DNA of 64,000 nucleotides from Ghiorsea bivora (GTDB lineage: Bacteria; Pseudomonadota; Zetaproteobacteria; Mariprofundales; Mariprofundaceae), in NCBI RefSeq assembly GCF_000744415.1, contig NZ_JQLW01000009.1:1-64000 (forward strand), read 5' to 3'. Made by a program: the position numbers and the translations under genes. Each line of letters starts with the position of its first letter. Position 1 is the first letter of the stretch. Below are positions 1 through 8,961 of this stretch, one piece after another. The notes beneath the pieces are model-generated. The model did no database searches. It saw only the letters and a list, made by a program, of their open reading frames with translations, and was not told the DNA's origin.

Positions 1-88
1 GCTTCTTTTACCAACTGCAAGATGCAAACGTAACAGGGCATGAGGTCGTTTACGGGTAAAAAAATACAAGTAATCTACGGAGAGAATC

Positions 89-1249
89 ATGGCATTAACA
101 GTACAAACCAACAACGCAGCAATGACTGCACTAAAAAACTTGAACGCAAACAGCAAAGCGATGGACAAATCGCTAGAACGTTTGTCTTCTGGTTTCCGTG
201 TAAACAACGCGGCAGACGATGCATCAGGCTATGCAGTAGCATCTAAATTAGATGGTCAAACACAACGTTTGAAAGCTGCATCACTCAACGCATCACAAGC
301 ACAAGCAATGACAAAAATGGCAGACGCTGGTGTAAATGAAATCCAAAACATGGTTGTTCGTATCCAAACCTTGGCAACCCAAGCTTCTTCTGCAAACAAC
401 GCAGGTGAACTGGGTAAATTGGATGCAGAACGTATCAAATTGGAATCAGCCATCGATAAAATTGCAAACTCTACTAACTACAATGGTGTGAACTTAATGA
501 ATGGTGTTGATGCCGGCGTTACATTTGACAGTGCATTCACTGCAGGTACTAACACAGGCGTAACAACATCATCCATTACAACTGCATCAGGCACAGCTGT
601 CAATGAAACTTACACACTTACAGCCGCTGCAAATGGTGACCTAACCATTACCAATGCAGCTGGTGGAGCACAAGGGACACTGGCTTTTTCTGCAAATGCT
701 ACATCATCACTTACCTTGGCTGATGGTTCAACACTAAGTGTTACCTTTGGAGCTGCTGCTGCGGGTACTGGCGGTGAAACCAATACCGTAGCTGTGACTA
801 ATCAAGATGTAGCAGGTGTGGGTGCTAACACAGGTGCCACATATGCTGCAGCTTTGGCTTTCCAAGTGGGTGCGGACAACAATGCTAACAACCAAGTCAC
901 TGTGGATTTGACCAAATCTTATACCACAGCAGCTTTGGGTCTTGGTACTGGTGACTTAACCACACAAGCCAATGCACAAGCTTACATCGATACTGCAAAG
1001 GCAGCATTAAACACATTGGTAACACAACGTGCCGACCTTGGTGCAACACAAAACCAAGTGGCATTCATTCAGTCTAATATTGCAACAAGTATTGAACAAA
1101 CAACAGCTTCTGTTTCTTCAATTCGTGATGCGGACATGGCTGCTGAAATGGCTGATTTCACCAAAAACAAAATCCTTACCCAAGCAAGTACATCCATGCT
1201 TGCGCAAGCTAATCAAGCAGCGCAAAATGTGATGACTTTGTTCAGGTAA
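89..1249 (+). CDS. fliC: Flagellin
   Basis: Structural subunit of the flagellar filament, exported through the flagellar type III apparatus and polymerised under the FliD cap. The first ~140 residues carry the conserved flagellin D0/D1 helices (SSGFRVNNAADDASG near residues 33-47, then TNYNGVNLMNG), and the last ~90 residues carry the matching C-terminal helices ending in NVMTLFR. The middle (about residues 150-300) is Thr/Ala/Gly-rich and is the variable surface-exposed region. The length of 386 aa is ordinary. An AGGAG-like site (ggagag) sits 8 bases before the ATG. The promoter is not visible in the 88 bases available upstream. It is followed by a hairpin and then flaG-fliD-fliS, so this is a late flagellar cluster. 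Confidence 0.97.
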   Translation: MALTVQTNNAAMTALKNLNANSKAMDKSLERLSSGFRVNNAADDASGYAVASKLDGQTQRLKAASLNASQAQAMTKMADAGVNEIQNMVVRIQTLATQASSANNAGELGKLDAERIKLESAIDKIANSTNYNGVNLMNGVDAGVTFDSAFTAGTNTGVTTSSITTASGTAVNETYTLTAAANGDLTITNAAGGAQGTLAFSANATSSLTLADGSTLSVTFGAAAAGTGGETNTVAVTNQDVAGVGANTGATYAAALAFQVGADNNANNQVTVDLTKSYTTAALGLGTGDLTTQANAQAYIDTAKAALNTLVTQRADLGATQNQVAFIQSNIATSIEQTTASVSSIRDADMAAEMADFTKNKILTQASTSMLAQANQAAQNVMTLFR

Positions 1250-1283
1250 GCTCTGAATCAGTCTAAGCTAACGTAAAGCTAGG

Positions 1284-1326
1284 TCCCCTCTTCGGTAGGT
1301 TCACGGTGAATCTGGTGGAGGGGGGA
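1284..1326 (+). terminator. Hairpin between flagellin and flaG (attenuator or weak terminator)
   Basis: tcccctc at 1284-1290 pairs with gaggggg/a around 1318-1326, with an inner tcac/gtga stem. No T-run follows, so it is not a canonical intrinsic terminator. It may stabilise the abundant flagellin mRNA 3' end or lower transcription into flaG. Inferred from sequence only. Confidence 0.5.
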
Positions 1327-1372
1327 TTAAGCGTTTTAAGCAAGAAGTCCAATCTTACAAAGGAGGTAAGTC

Positions 1373-1777
1373 ATGGAAGCTATCAAATCAATTTCAACTG
1401 CTAGTGCCGTGGCTGTTTCTATTCCTGGTTCTTCTGCACCCTCAGTTCAAGTATTTCAACCCAAAGTAGCACCCCAAGCTGCTGTTTCACAACCAGCACA
1501 GACCCAAGCTGTAACAACACAATTTGTACAAAATCAACCTGAACCCATGGTGAGCGAACAAGAATTAAAACAAGCCGTACAACAAGCCAATCAAAGTTTT
1601 GCCGGCAGTAATGAATCTGTCAGTTTTACCTATGAAGAAAAACTAGGGCAGTTATTTGTACAAATCACTGACAGCACAAGTGGCGAAGTAATTCGCGAAA
1701 TACCATCCAAAGAATTCATTCAGCATCAAGTGGCAATGAAAGAGTTGGTTGGTTTATTATTGGATAAACAAGCGTAA
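1373..1777 (+). CDS. flaG: FlaG family flagellar protein
   Basis: 134-aa FlaG-family protein, encoded between flagellin and fliD as in many polarly flagellated proteobacteria. FlaG is thought to influence filament length. The N-terminal half is Ala/Gln/Pro-rich and probably disordered. The C-terminal ~60 residues carry the family signature: a VSFTYEEKLGQLFVQITD strand region followed by GEVIREIPSKEF. A strong ribosome site (aaaggagg) lies just before the ATG. The stop codon overlaps the fliD start as TAATG, indicating translational coupling. Identity comes from the conserved C-terminal motif plus position. Confidence 0.9.
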   Translation: MEAIKSISTASAVAVSIPGSSAPSVQVFQPKVAPQAAVSQPAQTQAVTTQFVQNQPEPMVSEQELKQAVQQANQSFAGSNESVSFTYEEKLGQLFVQITDSTSGEVIREIPSKEFIQHQVAMKELVGLLLDKQA

Positions 1778-4113
1778 TGGCTACGGTTACAGGTTTATCA
1801 GGCATTGTTGCCGGCTTCGACACCAAAGGTGCAGTCGATGAACTGCTTGGCGCACAAAAGTTTGAAATCGCACAGTTACGCAAAAAACAAGACGCTGAAA
1901 CTGCCAAGCAGGCTGCTTTTAGTGAATTAAGCACATTGGTGAATGCTTTTAAAACACAATCCTCATCCATGAGTGATCAAGATACATTTTTGGCTTATAC
2001 TGCAACACTAAACAGCAGCAACGCGGCTGTACCTGCATCGAGTTTAATTGATGTCGCAGGTGACAATTCCATTACGGCAGGTAATCACAATATTGTTGTG
2101 CAACAACTGGCTGCAGCAGAGCGAATTTCATCAAGCACAGCAGTTTTAGATGGTTTTGGTAATACTGTCACCGATCAAAACATCGCCTTAAATTTTGCCA
2201 CCAGCTCATTTCAAGTCAATGGCACCACCATCAATGTGAATGCAGCTGATTCACTTAATGATATTGCCAATAATATCAACACTGCTTCTACAGGTGTTAC
2301 AGCATCTGTGATTAAAGTTGCTACAGGCGACTTTCGCTTGGTTTTAGCTGCTGACGACACTGGTGCTGCAGGTTTTACCCTTACAGGCACAGCCTTAGAT
2401 GCTGGCGGAGCCTTGGCTGGTTTAAATCTTGGTGCTGCAGGTCAAACCAATGCCGCGCAAACCCTGCAAGCTGCACAAGATGCTATTATCAATATTGATG
2501 GCTTAAATATTACCCGCAGCAGCAACACCATCAGTGATGCCATTGTGGGTTTAACCTTCACCCTAAAACAAGCAGACCCCACCACCACCATCAATATGTC
2601 GATTGGCATTGATACCATCGATTTACAAAACAAAGTTCAAGGCTTTGTCGATAGTTATAATGCATTGGTTAGTTTTTTGGATTCACAATATACTGTAGAT
2701 GCGACAACAGGTGACAATGGTGTATTGGCAGGTGAAGCCCTATTAACCTCACTGAAAGGTGACCTTACCTCTGGTTTATTACGCAGCGTTCCAGGGTTAG
2801 CCTCGGATCGCAACTCGTTGGTACGCATTGGTGTAGAACCTGATCAATATGGCGTGTTACAAATCAATGATAACCTTTTTAGTAACTTCCTGAACAATGA
2901 CCCTGCAACTATTCGCGATTTATTTGTAGCCCACGGCACAACCAGCACATCTGGCATGCAGTTCTTGGTCGCTGGAGACCATACACTTTCAGGCAACTAT
3001 GCCGTCAACATTTCTCAGGTTGCAACACGTGCTAATGTCGTCGGCACAACCGATGTTGTGACCACACCACTGGCTGCTGCACAAAGCATTACTTTTACTG
3101 AAGCAGGCAATGCAAGACAAGGTATTGTCAACTTAGCCGCAGGTGATACCCAAGCCAATATTATCAACAAAATGAATACGGAATTCGCTCGTGTCATTAC
3201 TGAAACCCGCGTATTTGACCAAGCACTTATTGACAGCAGTACAGGTTTGGCAGCCACAGGTGCCACCACATTTGCCAACTTAGGCGCAGCTACGGGTGAT
3301 ACGATTACCATTGCAGGCACCAACCGCACTGGTGTGAGCATCAACCAAACATTTAATATTCTGAATAACAGTCAAGACACAGTCTCTGATTTATTGTTTG
3401 CCATTCAATCAGCATTCAACCAACAAGTGACAGCAAGCATTGATGCTACAGGGCGTATTCAAGTGCAAGATAGCACATCAGGAGACAGTTTATTATCTGT
3501 GAGCCTCACTTCTTCTGGCAGCACCAACTTTGGTGTAGATACAACACCCGCAAGTACCGAAGGCCGTTTTGCTATGAGTTTAGAAGCTATTGCCAGTGGA
3601 AACACAGTCACCGTACAACATACCAATTATGGTGCTAAAAATGGTTTCAGTGTGCTCGGTGCAACCGCACTTGGCATAGCCGATACTGGTGCAAGCCCTA
3701 TCTTAGGCACCGATGTTGCAGGCACCATCAATGGTGAAACCACCACAGGCAGTGGACAAGTTTTGGTTGGTAATGCAGGTAGTGCTGATGGTATTGGTAT
3801 CTTATACCAAGGCACTGCAACAACACCATTTACAGCCAGCCTTACCATTGGCATGGGTGCAGCAGCAGCTTTTCAAGGAACCATGGACTTATATGCAAAT
3901 CCTTTCTCAGGTTTTTTCCAAAGTAGTATTCAATCATCGGAACAAACCTTTCTCAGCATTGATGAACGCATTACATCTTTGGAATTACAAATGGAGAAAA
4001 AACGTACATCTTTAACTCGCTCATTCCTCGCCATGGAACAAGCCATGAACTCACTCAATGCTACGGGTAGTTATTTAACTGAACAAACCCAAGCAATTAA
4101 TGCTAAAAACTAA
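1777..4113 (+). CDS. fliD: Flagellar hook-associated protein 2 (filament cap)
   Basis: Pentameric filament cap that promotes flagellin folding at the growing tip. The N-terminal coiled-coil domain (FliD_N) is clear in the first ~100 residues, beginning GLSGIVAGFDTKGAVDELL. The C-terminal domain ends with the typical heptad-rich segment MEKKRTSLTRSFLAMEQAMN followed by LNATGSYL. At 778 aa it is longer than the usual ~450-670; the extra length is a Thr/Ala/Gly-rich central region (roughly residues 380-680) that should form additional surface-exposed domains. It is coupled to flaG by TAATG and to the next gene by another one-base stop/start overlap. Confidence 0.95.
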   Translation: MATVTGLSGIVAGFDTKGAVDELLGAQKFEIAQLRKKQDAETAKQAAFSELSTLVNAFKTQSSSMSDQDTFLAYTATLNSSNAAVPASSLIDVAGDNSITAGNHNIVVQQLAAAERISSSTAVLDGFGNTVTDQNIALNFATSSFQVNGTTINVNAADSLNDIANNINTASTGVTASVIKVATGDFRLVLAADDTGAAGFTLTGTALDAGGALAGLNLGAAGQTNAAQTLQAAQDAIINIDGLNITRSSNTISDAIVGLTFTLKQADPTTTINMSIGIDTIDLQNKVQGFVDSYNALVSFLDSQYTVDATTGDNGVLAGEALLTSLKGDLTSGLLRSVPGLASDRNSLVRIGVEPDQYGVLQINDNLFSNFLNNDPATIRDLFVAHGTTSTSGMQFLVAGDHTLSGNYAVNISQVATRANVVGTTDVVTTPLAAAQSITFTEAGNARQGIVNLAAGDTQANIINKMNTEFARVITETRVFDQALIDSSTGLAATGATTFANLGAATGDTITIAGTNRTGVSINQTFNILNNSQDTVSDLLFAIQSAFNQQVTASIDATGRIQVQDSTSGDSLLSVSLTSSGSTNFGVDTTPASTEGRFAMSLEAIASGNTVTVQHTNYGAKNGFSVLGATALGIADTGASPILGTDVAGTINGETTTGSGQVLVGNAGSADGIGILYQGTATTPFTASLTIGMGAAAAFQGTMDLYANPFSGFFQSSIQSSEQTFLSIDERITSLELQMEKKRTSLTRSFLAMEQAMNSLNATGSYLTEQTQAINAKN

Positions 4114-4496
4114 TGTATTTACATATTGTGCCTAAGCTCGATGAACAAAACATAACCGTTTTGCATGCGCTTAACGATTGTGAAAAAAAACTTTCTTCAC
4201 TGATGCTCACTGTTCACAAGCAACGCTGGCAACAACTAGCACGAGATATACAAAGCTATGAAAATGCGATCGACCTTCTCAAATCAAGTATGCAAAACAA
4301 AAGCGAATTACCTTCTGCATTGCTACATCAATTTCAACATTTATCCGCACAGCAACGACGCATTATGCGCACTATACATCAACACATGCAACAAACTGCC
4401 GATGACCTTAAAAGTATTGACCAAGGTATCTCAAAACTTCAACAAACAGCACAGCTACAAGCCTCACAAGCTTTATATAACCCCAAACAAAAATAA
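4113..4496 (+). CDS. Putative flagellar chaperone (FliT-like by position)
   Basis: 127-aa protein of low complexity, almost entirely predicted helical and rich in Gln, Leu and His, with no signal peptide or membrane segment. Its start overlaps the fliD stop by one base, so it is translationally coupled to fliD, and fliS follows. Enterobacteria have fliD-fliS-fliT, where FliT is a ~120-aa helical chaperone for FliD. Size, composition and coupling all fit a FliT-type export chaperone. I see no diagnostic motif, so the function is an inference from context. Its stop is followed by 136 bases holding the fliS promoter. Confidence 0.6.
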   Translation: MYLHIVPKLDEQNITVLHALNDCEKKLSSLMLTVHKQRWQQLARDIQSYENAIDLLKSSMQNKSELPSALLHQFQHLSAQQRRIMRTIHQHMQQTADDLKSIDQGISKLQQTAQLQASQALYNPKQK

Positions 4497-4509
4497 TTTC
4501 ATTTTTTAC

Positions 4510-4536
4510 TAAATTATCTTGGCGTTTTGCCGATAT
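4510..4536 (+). promoter_or_regulatory. Sigma-28 (FliA) promoter for fliS
   Basis: TAAA at 4510-4513 and GCCGATAT at 4529-4536 are separated by exactly 15 bases. This matches the FliA consensus TAAA-N15-GCCGATAA at 11 of 12 positions. It lies about 100 bases upstream of fliS, which gives fliS its own class 3 flagellar promoter. The untranslated leader contains a perfect 12-base palindrome (gtggctagccac, 4574-4585). Confidence 0.8.
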
Positions 4537-4632
4537 AAATATACATCAGGATCACAATGAAAAGGTGCAACAAGTGGCTAGCCACAGCTGCGAAGATCGC
4601 GGTAAAAATAAACCATTCAGCACGGAGGCAAT

Positions 4633-5082
4633 ATGTCAGGATACAAAGCTTACCAAGGTAAACAAATTGAAGGAGCAGGTCCTTTGGGCTTGGTATTACT
4701 CAGTTATGATGCCTTATACAAATCATTAGGACGCGCTAAATTATGTATTGAGGCAGGTGAAACGGGACAAGAGGCTGACCACACCGCCAGAGCCATGGAA
4801 GCCATCATCGAGCTTTCAAGTAGCCTTAATTTTGAACAAGGTGAAGATATTGCGGTGAATCTCGCCAATTTATACAAATACATGATGGACAAGCTCGCCG
4901 CTGGTATGTGTTCAGGAAAAGTTGAGCATATTGTTGAAGTCATGGGGCTTGTTGAAACCTTGCATGCAGGTTGGCTGCAACTCAATATGGAACAAAAAGC
5001 ACGCAGTCAGCATAAATTTAATGACGCTGTTGCTGTGGTATCCCCCGCACAAACAACACCTCTGCTAGGGTATGCTGCGTAA
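4633..5082 (+). CDS. fliS: Flagellin-specific export chaperone FliS
   Basis: Cytosolic chaperone that binds the flagellin C-terminus, prevents premature polymerisation and delivers it to the export gate. The 149-aa protein has the FliS fold signature: an N-terminal YKAYQ segment, the helix GPLGLVLLSYDALYKSL, then the conserved SLNFEQGEDIAVNLANLYKY region near residues 72-92. The length is typical (~125-150). An excellent ribosome site (cggagg) precedes the ATG. It is driven by the sigma-28 promoter about 100 bases upstream and ended by the strong terminator at 5093. The last ~25 residues are poorly conserved. Confidence 0.93.
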   Translation: MSGYKAYQGKQIEGAGPLGLVLLSYDALYKSLGRAKLCIEAGETGQEADHTARAMEAIIELSSSLNFEQGEDIAVNLANLYKYMMDKLAAGMCSGKVEHIVEVMGLVETLHAGWLQLNMEQKARSQHKFNDAVAVVSPAQTTPLLGYAA

Positions 5083-5092
5083 CGGAAACATC

Positions 5093-5120
5093 AATGCCGA
5101 CCCCTGTGGTCGGCATTTTT
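5093..5120 (+). terminator. Intrinsic terminator of the flagellar cluster
   Basis: Perfect 9-bp stem aatgccgac (5093-5101) / gtcggcatt (5109-5117) with a 7-base loop and a T-rich tail. The tail reaches the stop codon of the convergent histidine kinase gene at 5119. Confidence 0.85.
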
Positions 5121-6588
5121 ATTTTGGAATAGTTGCCTCTAAAAACTCTAATAATAAATCTGGGCTTAAGGGCTTGCGAATCAAGTTTACATGTAAATGC
5201 TCAGGTACAACTTGTTGCGAGTAACCTGTGGTCAAACAAATCGGAAGCGTTGGATTTTCCTTGCGTAAAGCTGTTGCCATTTCAATACCATTCATATTTG
5301 GCATCACAATATCCATCACTATCGCATCAATATCAGTTTGTTGTGCTCGCCAAATATCCAAACCTTCAACACCATTACTGGCAGTGATAACCTTATACCC
5401 ATGGTAAACCAGAATTTCTTCAATGGAGTCTCTTAAATCAGGTTCATCATCAATCAGTAACACACAGCCTTTCTCTGTTAATATTTGTGCAGGCTCAATC
5501 TGCAAAGGGAGTAATATACGTACTTTTGTATATTCACCCAATACACTCTCCACCTCTAAACTACCTTGTAGTTGCTCAACATATGATAAAGCACTGGATA
5601 AACCCAGCCCTGTACCTTTACCCACAGGCTCTGTAGTAAAAAATGGATCCAGACAATGGTGCAATACGGCATCTTGCATACCTTCCCCATTATCTTGCAC
5701 CAAAATTTCAGCCATATCTGGCGAAGCAAGCCGCAATTCAATGCATATTTTTTCATCATCACCATACTTATTTTTTTGTACACGCTGACGCAAAATTGCA
5801 GACTGTGCATTACTGATAAGCTCAAAAATATGTTGTTTTAATACCACGGCATCGGCTTGCACAACGATAGCTTCATTTGCTGTATGCAATGTTAATGTAA
5901 TGCCTGCATCCACACTTTTTTTACACATTGACACTGTCTCTTGAAGCAACCGTTGCAGGTTTACTTCTGATACAGTGGTCGGTTTTTGTTTAGAAAATGC
6001 CAATAAATTTTGCACCAAAACAGATGCTCGCGTCATCAACGTATCAATACGCAAAAAACGGTCTTTATCTTTATCCGTTATCGCCTGTAACTGGCGTTTA
6101 AATAGGTACAAGTGTCCCTGTATACCACCCAAAATATTATTAAATTCATGGGCAACGCCACCAGCCAATGTAGCCAATGATTGCAGCCGTGAAAACTGTT
6201 CCATTTTTCGCGTTACTTTATCTCGCTCACGTAGGTCCACTTGCGTAATAGCAAAACAATCATCCACTGCAATAATTTGTGTCCATACTGGAATAATTTC
6301 ACCACTTTTCGATGCAATATGCAGCTCACCTGCCCAATGTTTTTCCACCTTCATCGTCTCTAAAAAATTTTGGTAATATGCTTCATCGTGAAAAGAGTCT
6401 TGCCATAATCTAAAGCTATCCATATTGGAAATATCAGCTGCACTGTATTGATACAATTGATGGAACGCTGGATTGGCATGTGTGATATTCCCATCTTCAT
6501 CAGCAATAAACATAGGGTCTCGGCCTTGTTCAAAAAGGCTTTGCAACGCATGTTGCAACTGCTCATTTTTAACATCATGCCTTGCCAC
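5119..6588 (-). CDS. PAS-containing hybrid sensor histidine kinase
   Basis: Cytoplasmic NtrB-like hybrid kinase of 489 aa. Order of domains: PAS sensor (about 10-125), HisKA dimerisation domain with the phosphorylated His at residue 147 in GGVAHEFNN, HATPase domain with QDNGEGM and GKGTGLGLSS boxes, and a C-terminal receiver domain (about 375-489) with acidic pair DDE and phosphoacceptor Asp in MDIVMPNMNG. There are no membrane segments, so it senses an intracellular cue. The start is GTG at 6586-6588 with a good ggagaa ribosome site, overlapping the phosphomutase stop by 14 bases. Output partner unknown: the protein has no DNA-binding domain and no response regulator is adjacent. Confidence 0.9.
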   Translation of the reverse strand: MARHDVKNEQLQHALQSLFEQGRDPMFIADEDGNITHANPAFHQLYQYSAADISNMDSFRLWQDSFHDEAYYQNFLETMKVEKHWAGELHIASKSGEIIPVWTQIIAVDDCFAITQVDLRERDKVTRKMEQFSRLQSLATLAGGVAHEFNNILGGIQGHLYLFKRQLQAITDKDKDRFLRIDTLMTRASVLVQNLLAFSKQKPTTVSEVNLQRLLQETVSMCKKSVDAGITLTLHTANEAIVVQADAVVLKQHIFELISNAQSAILRQRVQKNKYGDDEKICIELRLASPDMAEILVQDNGEGMQDAVLHHCLDPFFTTEPVGKGTGLGLSSALSYVEQLQGSLEVESVLGEYTKVRILLPLQIEPAQILTEKGCVLLIDDEPDLRDSIEEILVYHGYKVITASNGVEGLDIWRAQQTDIDAIVMDIVMPNMNGIEMATALRKENPTLPICLTTGYSQQVVPEHLHVNLIRKPLSPDLLLEFLEATIPK

Positions 6589-7984
6589 AGTTGCTTCTCC
6601 TTTGATTTAACCAATCTTCCAACAAGGCTCTTAATGCTTGTAATGACGCAGCATCATCTGCCTCGTAGCGCAACACAAGCGCAGGTTGCGTATTCGATGC
6701 ACGAAGCAGTGCCCAACCACCGTGATGGTACAATCGCATGCCATCAATGGTATTCATCGCATAACCAGCATTAGAAAAATATTGTATAGCCGCGGCAACA
6801 ATAGCAAACTTTTCAGCATCCGAGCAAATCACACGAATTTCTGGGGTGCTTACTTTGGTCGGCAAATCATGCAATAAAAAAGATAAAGGCAAACTTTGCG
6901 CAGCCAAAAGCTGCATCAATCTTGCACCAGCATATATCGCATCATCAAAGCCAAAATATCTGTCTGCAAAAAAGAAGTGCCCACTCATTTCACCCGCCAA
7001 CAAAGCCCCCGTTTGTTTCATCTTTGCCTTCATCAATGAATGCCCAGTCCGCCACATCAACGCCTCACCACCATGCGCTTGAATGTCATCATATAATAAC
7101 TGTGATGACTTGGCTTCAGAAATCACCGTTGCACCTGGGTGGGAAAGCAAAAGTTCACGCGCAAAGAGCAATAGCAACATATCACCCCAAATGATATGCC
7201 CTTGTTCATCCACAACACCAATACGGTCACCGTCACCATCAAAAGCAATACCCAAATCTGCGCCGACTTCACAGACCTTTGCGGCTATATCTTGCATATT
7301 ATCTTCAACAGTAGGGTCAGGATGATGATTGGGAAACCGCCCATCAGGTTCACAATATAATTCAATAACTTCACAACCCAAACCACGATATACAGGTGCG
7401 GCAACCAAACCTGCAGGGCCATTCCCAGCATCAATAACCACTTTTAAAGGTCTTGCTAATGCACAATCTTTTGTTACAAAATCTGTATATACTTGGCTTA
7501 AGTCTTGGTATTGTAAGCTAGCCTGTTTCCTAGCTTTATTTATGGGTTCTTCTAACATGATTTGTTTTAATTTTTGCAAACATGCACCATGAAAACTTTC
7601 TTGCCCCAACATCAATTTAAAACCATTGTATGCTGAAGGGTTATGACTGGCTGTAACCATAATGCAACCAGCTGTATGCAGATGATATACAGCATAATAT
7701 GCCATCGGTGTAGGCACCATGCCTAAATCAATCACATCAATACCCTGCGCCATTAAACCACGTATCACCGCTTGCTGTAGATCCAAGCCTGACAAACGAA
7801 CATCACGCGCTACAACCACAGGCTGCGATACATCTTTGGGTAACAACTGAGCATATGCAATGGCTAATGTATAAGCAAAATGTTCAGTAATTTCCTCACC
7901 TGCAATGCCGCGAATATCATATTCACGAAATACCTGATGTGGAAAATTCGCTACTGAAGCTTGGGATACGCAAGATTTAGTCAT
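6575..7984 (-). CDS. algC: Phosphomannomutase/phosphoglucomutase
   Basis: Alpha-D-phosphohexomutase that interconverts hexose 6- and 1-phosphates, feeding GDP-mannose and UDP-glucose synthesis for LPS and exopolysaccharide. The three signatures are present: catalytic phosphoserine loop TASHNP (Ser113), Mg-binding DGDGDR (249-254) and sugar-binding GEMSGH (331-336). The C-terminal phosphate-binding domain is present; 469 aa is full length for the AlgC/ManB group. The start overlaps the holA stop and the end overlaps the downstream kinase gene, so it belongs to the leuS-lptE-holA operon. Whether glucose or mannose phosphates are preferred cannot be read from the sequence. Confidence 0.93.
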   Translation of the reverse strand: MTKSCVSQASVANFPHQVFREYDIRGIAGEEITEHFAYTLAIAYAQLLPKDVSQPVVVARDVRLSGLDLQQAVIRGLMAQGIDVIDLGMVPTPMAYYAVYHLHTAGCIMVTASHNPSAYNGFKLMLGQESFHGACLQKLKQIMLEEPINKARKQASLQYQDLSQVYTDFVTKDCALARPLKVVIDAGNGPAGLVAAPVYRGLGCEVIELYCEPDGRFPNHHPDPTVEDNMQDIAAKVCEVGADLGIAFDGDGDRIGVVDEQGHIIWGDMLLLLFARELLLSHPGATVISEAKSSQLLYDDIQAHGGEALMWRTGHSLMKAKMKQTGALLAGEMSGHFFFADRYFGFDDAIYAGARLMQLLAAQSLPLSFLLHDLPTKVSTPEIRVICSDAEKFAIVAAAIQYFSNAGYAMNTIDGMRLYHHGGWALLRASNTQPALVLRYEADDAASLQALRALLEDWLNQRRSNCGKA

Positions 7985-8957
7985 GGTTCGTAATCAAACG
8001 CAGGGTTAAGCGCTCCAATACCATGATTCTTGATTCAATCGAAGCCCCCTTAAGCAATTTCTCGGCTTGGGTCACCGCTTGCAGTACTTGCATCAATTCA
8101 GGCGCTGTCCACTGCCGCACTTCTTGGGCAATATGCTGCCGTGCAGCACCAAATATACGCGCAGCTTGGATAGGGCTACGCTCACCCTTGGCTTGATACC
8201 ACAAATACATCAACATTTGGTTCAAACGCATACTTAACCACGTTAACAACTGCACATCCGATACCTGTTGATTGATTAACAAGTGACGTAACAACTTGAT
8301 AGCGCGCACATCTTTCATGGCTGTAGCATGACAAAAATCATCCAAATCTTCAGGTGCATGCTCACCAAGCAGTTTACCCACAAGTTTGGCATCAAACTTC
8401 ACCCCTTCATCATGGTCATACAACTTCATACGTTTCACCAATTGTTTGACTGCTTCCCGCATTCCATGCAAACGTTCTGTAATCATATCCAAGACATCAT
8501 GTTCAACATACAAATTTTCTTGTTGAATGTATGTCATGCACCAAGTTTTAAAATCAGCCGCTGTTGGCAAACGAAATTCAGCCGATACCACCAATGATTC
8601 TGCCAACATTTTTTTATGCATGGCTTTTTTCCATGTAATATCAGCGGCACAAAGAATCAAACGGTTTTCAGGTGCGACAGTCGCCGCCATCTTGAGTAAA
8701 TGTTCAGACTGTTTGGGTGTTGCCGTTTCTGCATTACGCACCAAGGCATAACAGGCTTGAGGCCCAAATAAGCCTTGTGAGCGACTTTCTACTTCAATTC
8801 GCTCCAGTTCAGAAACATCGACCCGTAAACGTATAGCATCAGCTTCACCTGCAGCCAACAATGCCTCTGCAGACTCCAACAGTGCATCTCTATCTTCCCC
8901 AAAAAGGTAATAACTGCGATGCTCTGCAGGCAAAAGCTTTTGTGGCGAAACTTGCAC
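7977..8957 (-). CDS. holA: DNA polymerase III subunit delta
   Basis: Clamp-loader delta subunit that opens the beta sliding clamp. The 326-aa protein has the delta layout: an N-terminal domain beginning with an LFGED segment (the degenerate AAA+ P-loop region of HolA), a middle helical domain, and a C-terminal collar domain containing the SMRLNQMLMYLWYQAKG stretch. Length matches the family (~330-345). It follows lptE by four bases and precedes the phosphomutase with an 8-base overlap. The pairing leuS-lptE-holA is a conserved proteobacterial gene order, which strongly supports the call. Confidence 0.93.
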   Translation of the reverse strand: MQVSPQKLLPAEHRSYYLFGEDRDALLESAEALLAAGEADAIRLRVDVSELERIEVESRSQGLFGPQACYALVRNAETATPKQSEHLLKMAATVAPENRLILCAADITWKKAMHKKMLAESLVVSAEFRLPTAADFKTWCMTYIQQENLYVEHDVLDMITERLHGMREAVKQLVKRMKLYDHDEGVKFDAKLVGKLLGEHAPEDLDDFCHATAMKDVRAIKLLRHLLINQQVSDVQLLTWLSMRLNQMLMYLWYQAKGERSPIQAARIFGAARQHIAQEVRQWTAPELMQVLQAVTQAEKLLKGASIESRIMVLERLTLRLITNHD

Positions 8958-8961
8958 CCCC

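Noticed and set aside
4557-4661. 34-codon frame in the fliS leader (starts MKRCNKW)
   Set aside because: It overlaps the fliS start in another frame with a weak ribosome site; a regulatory leader peptide is possible but unsupported.
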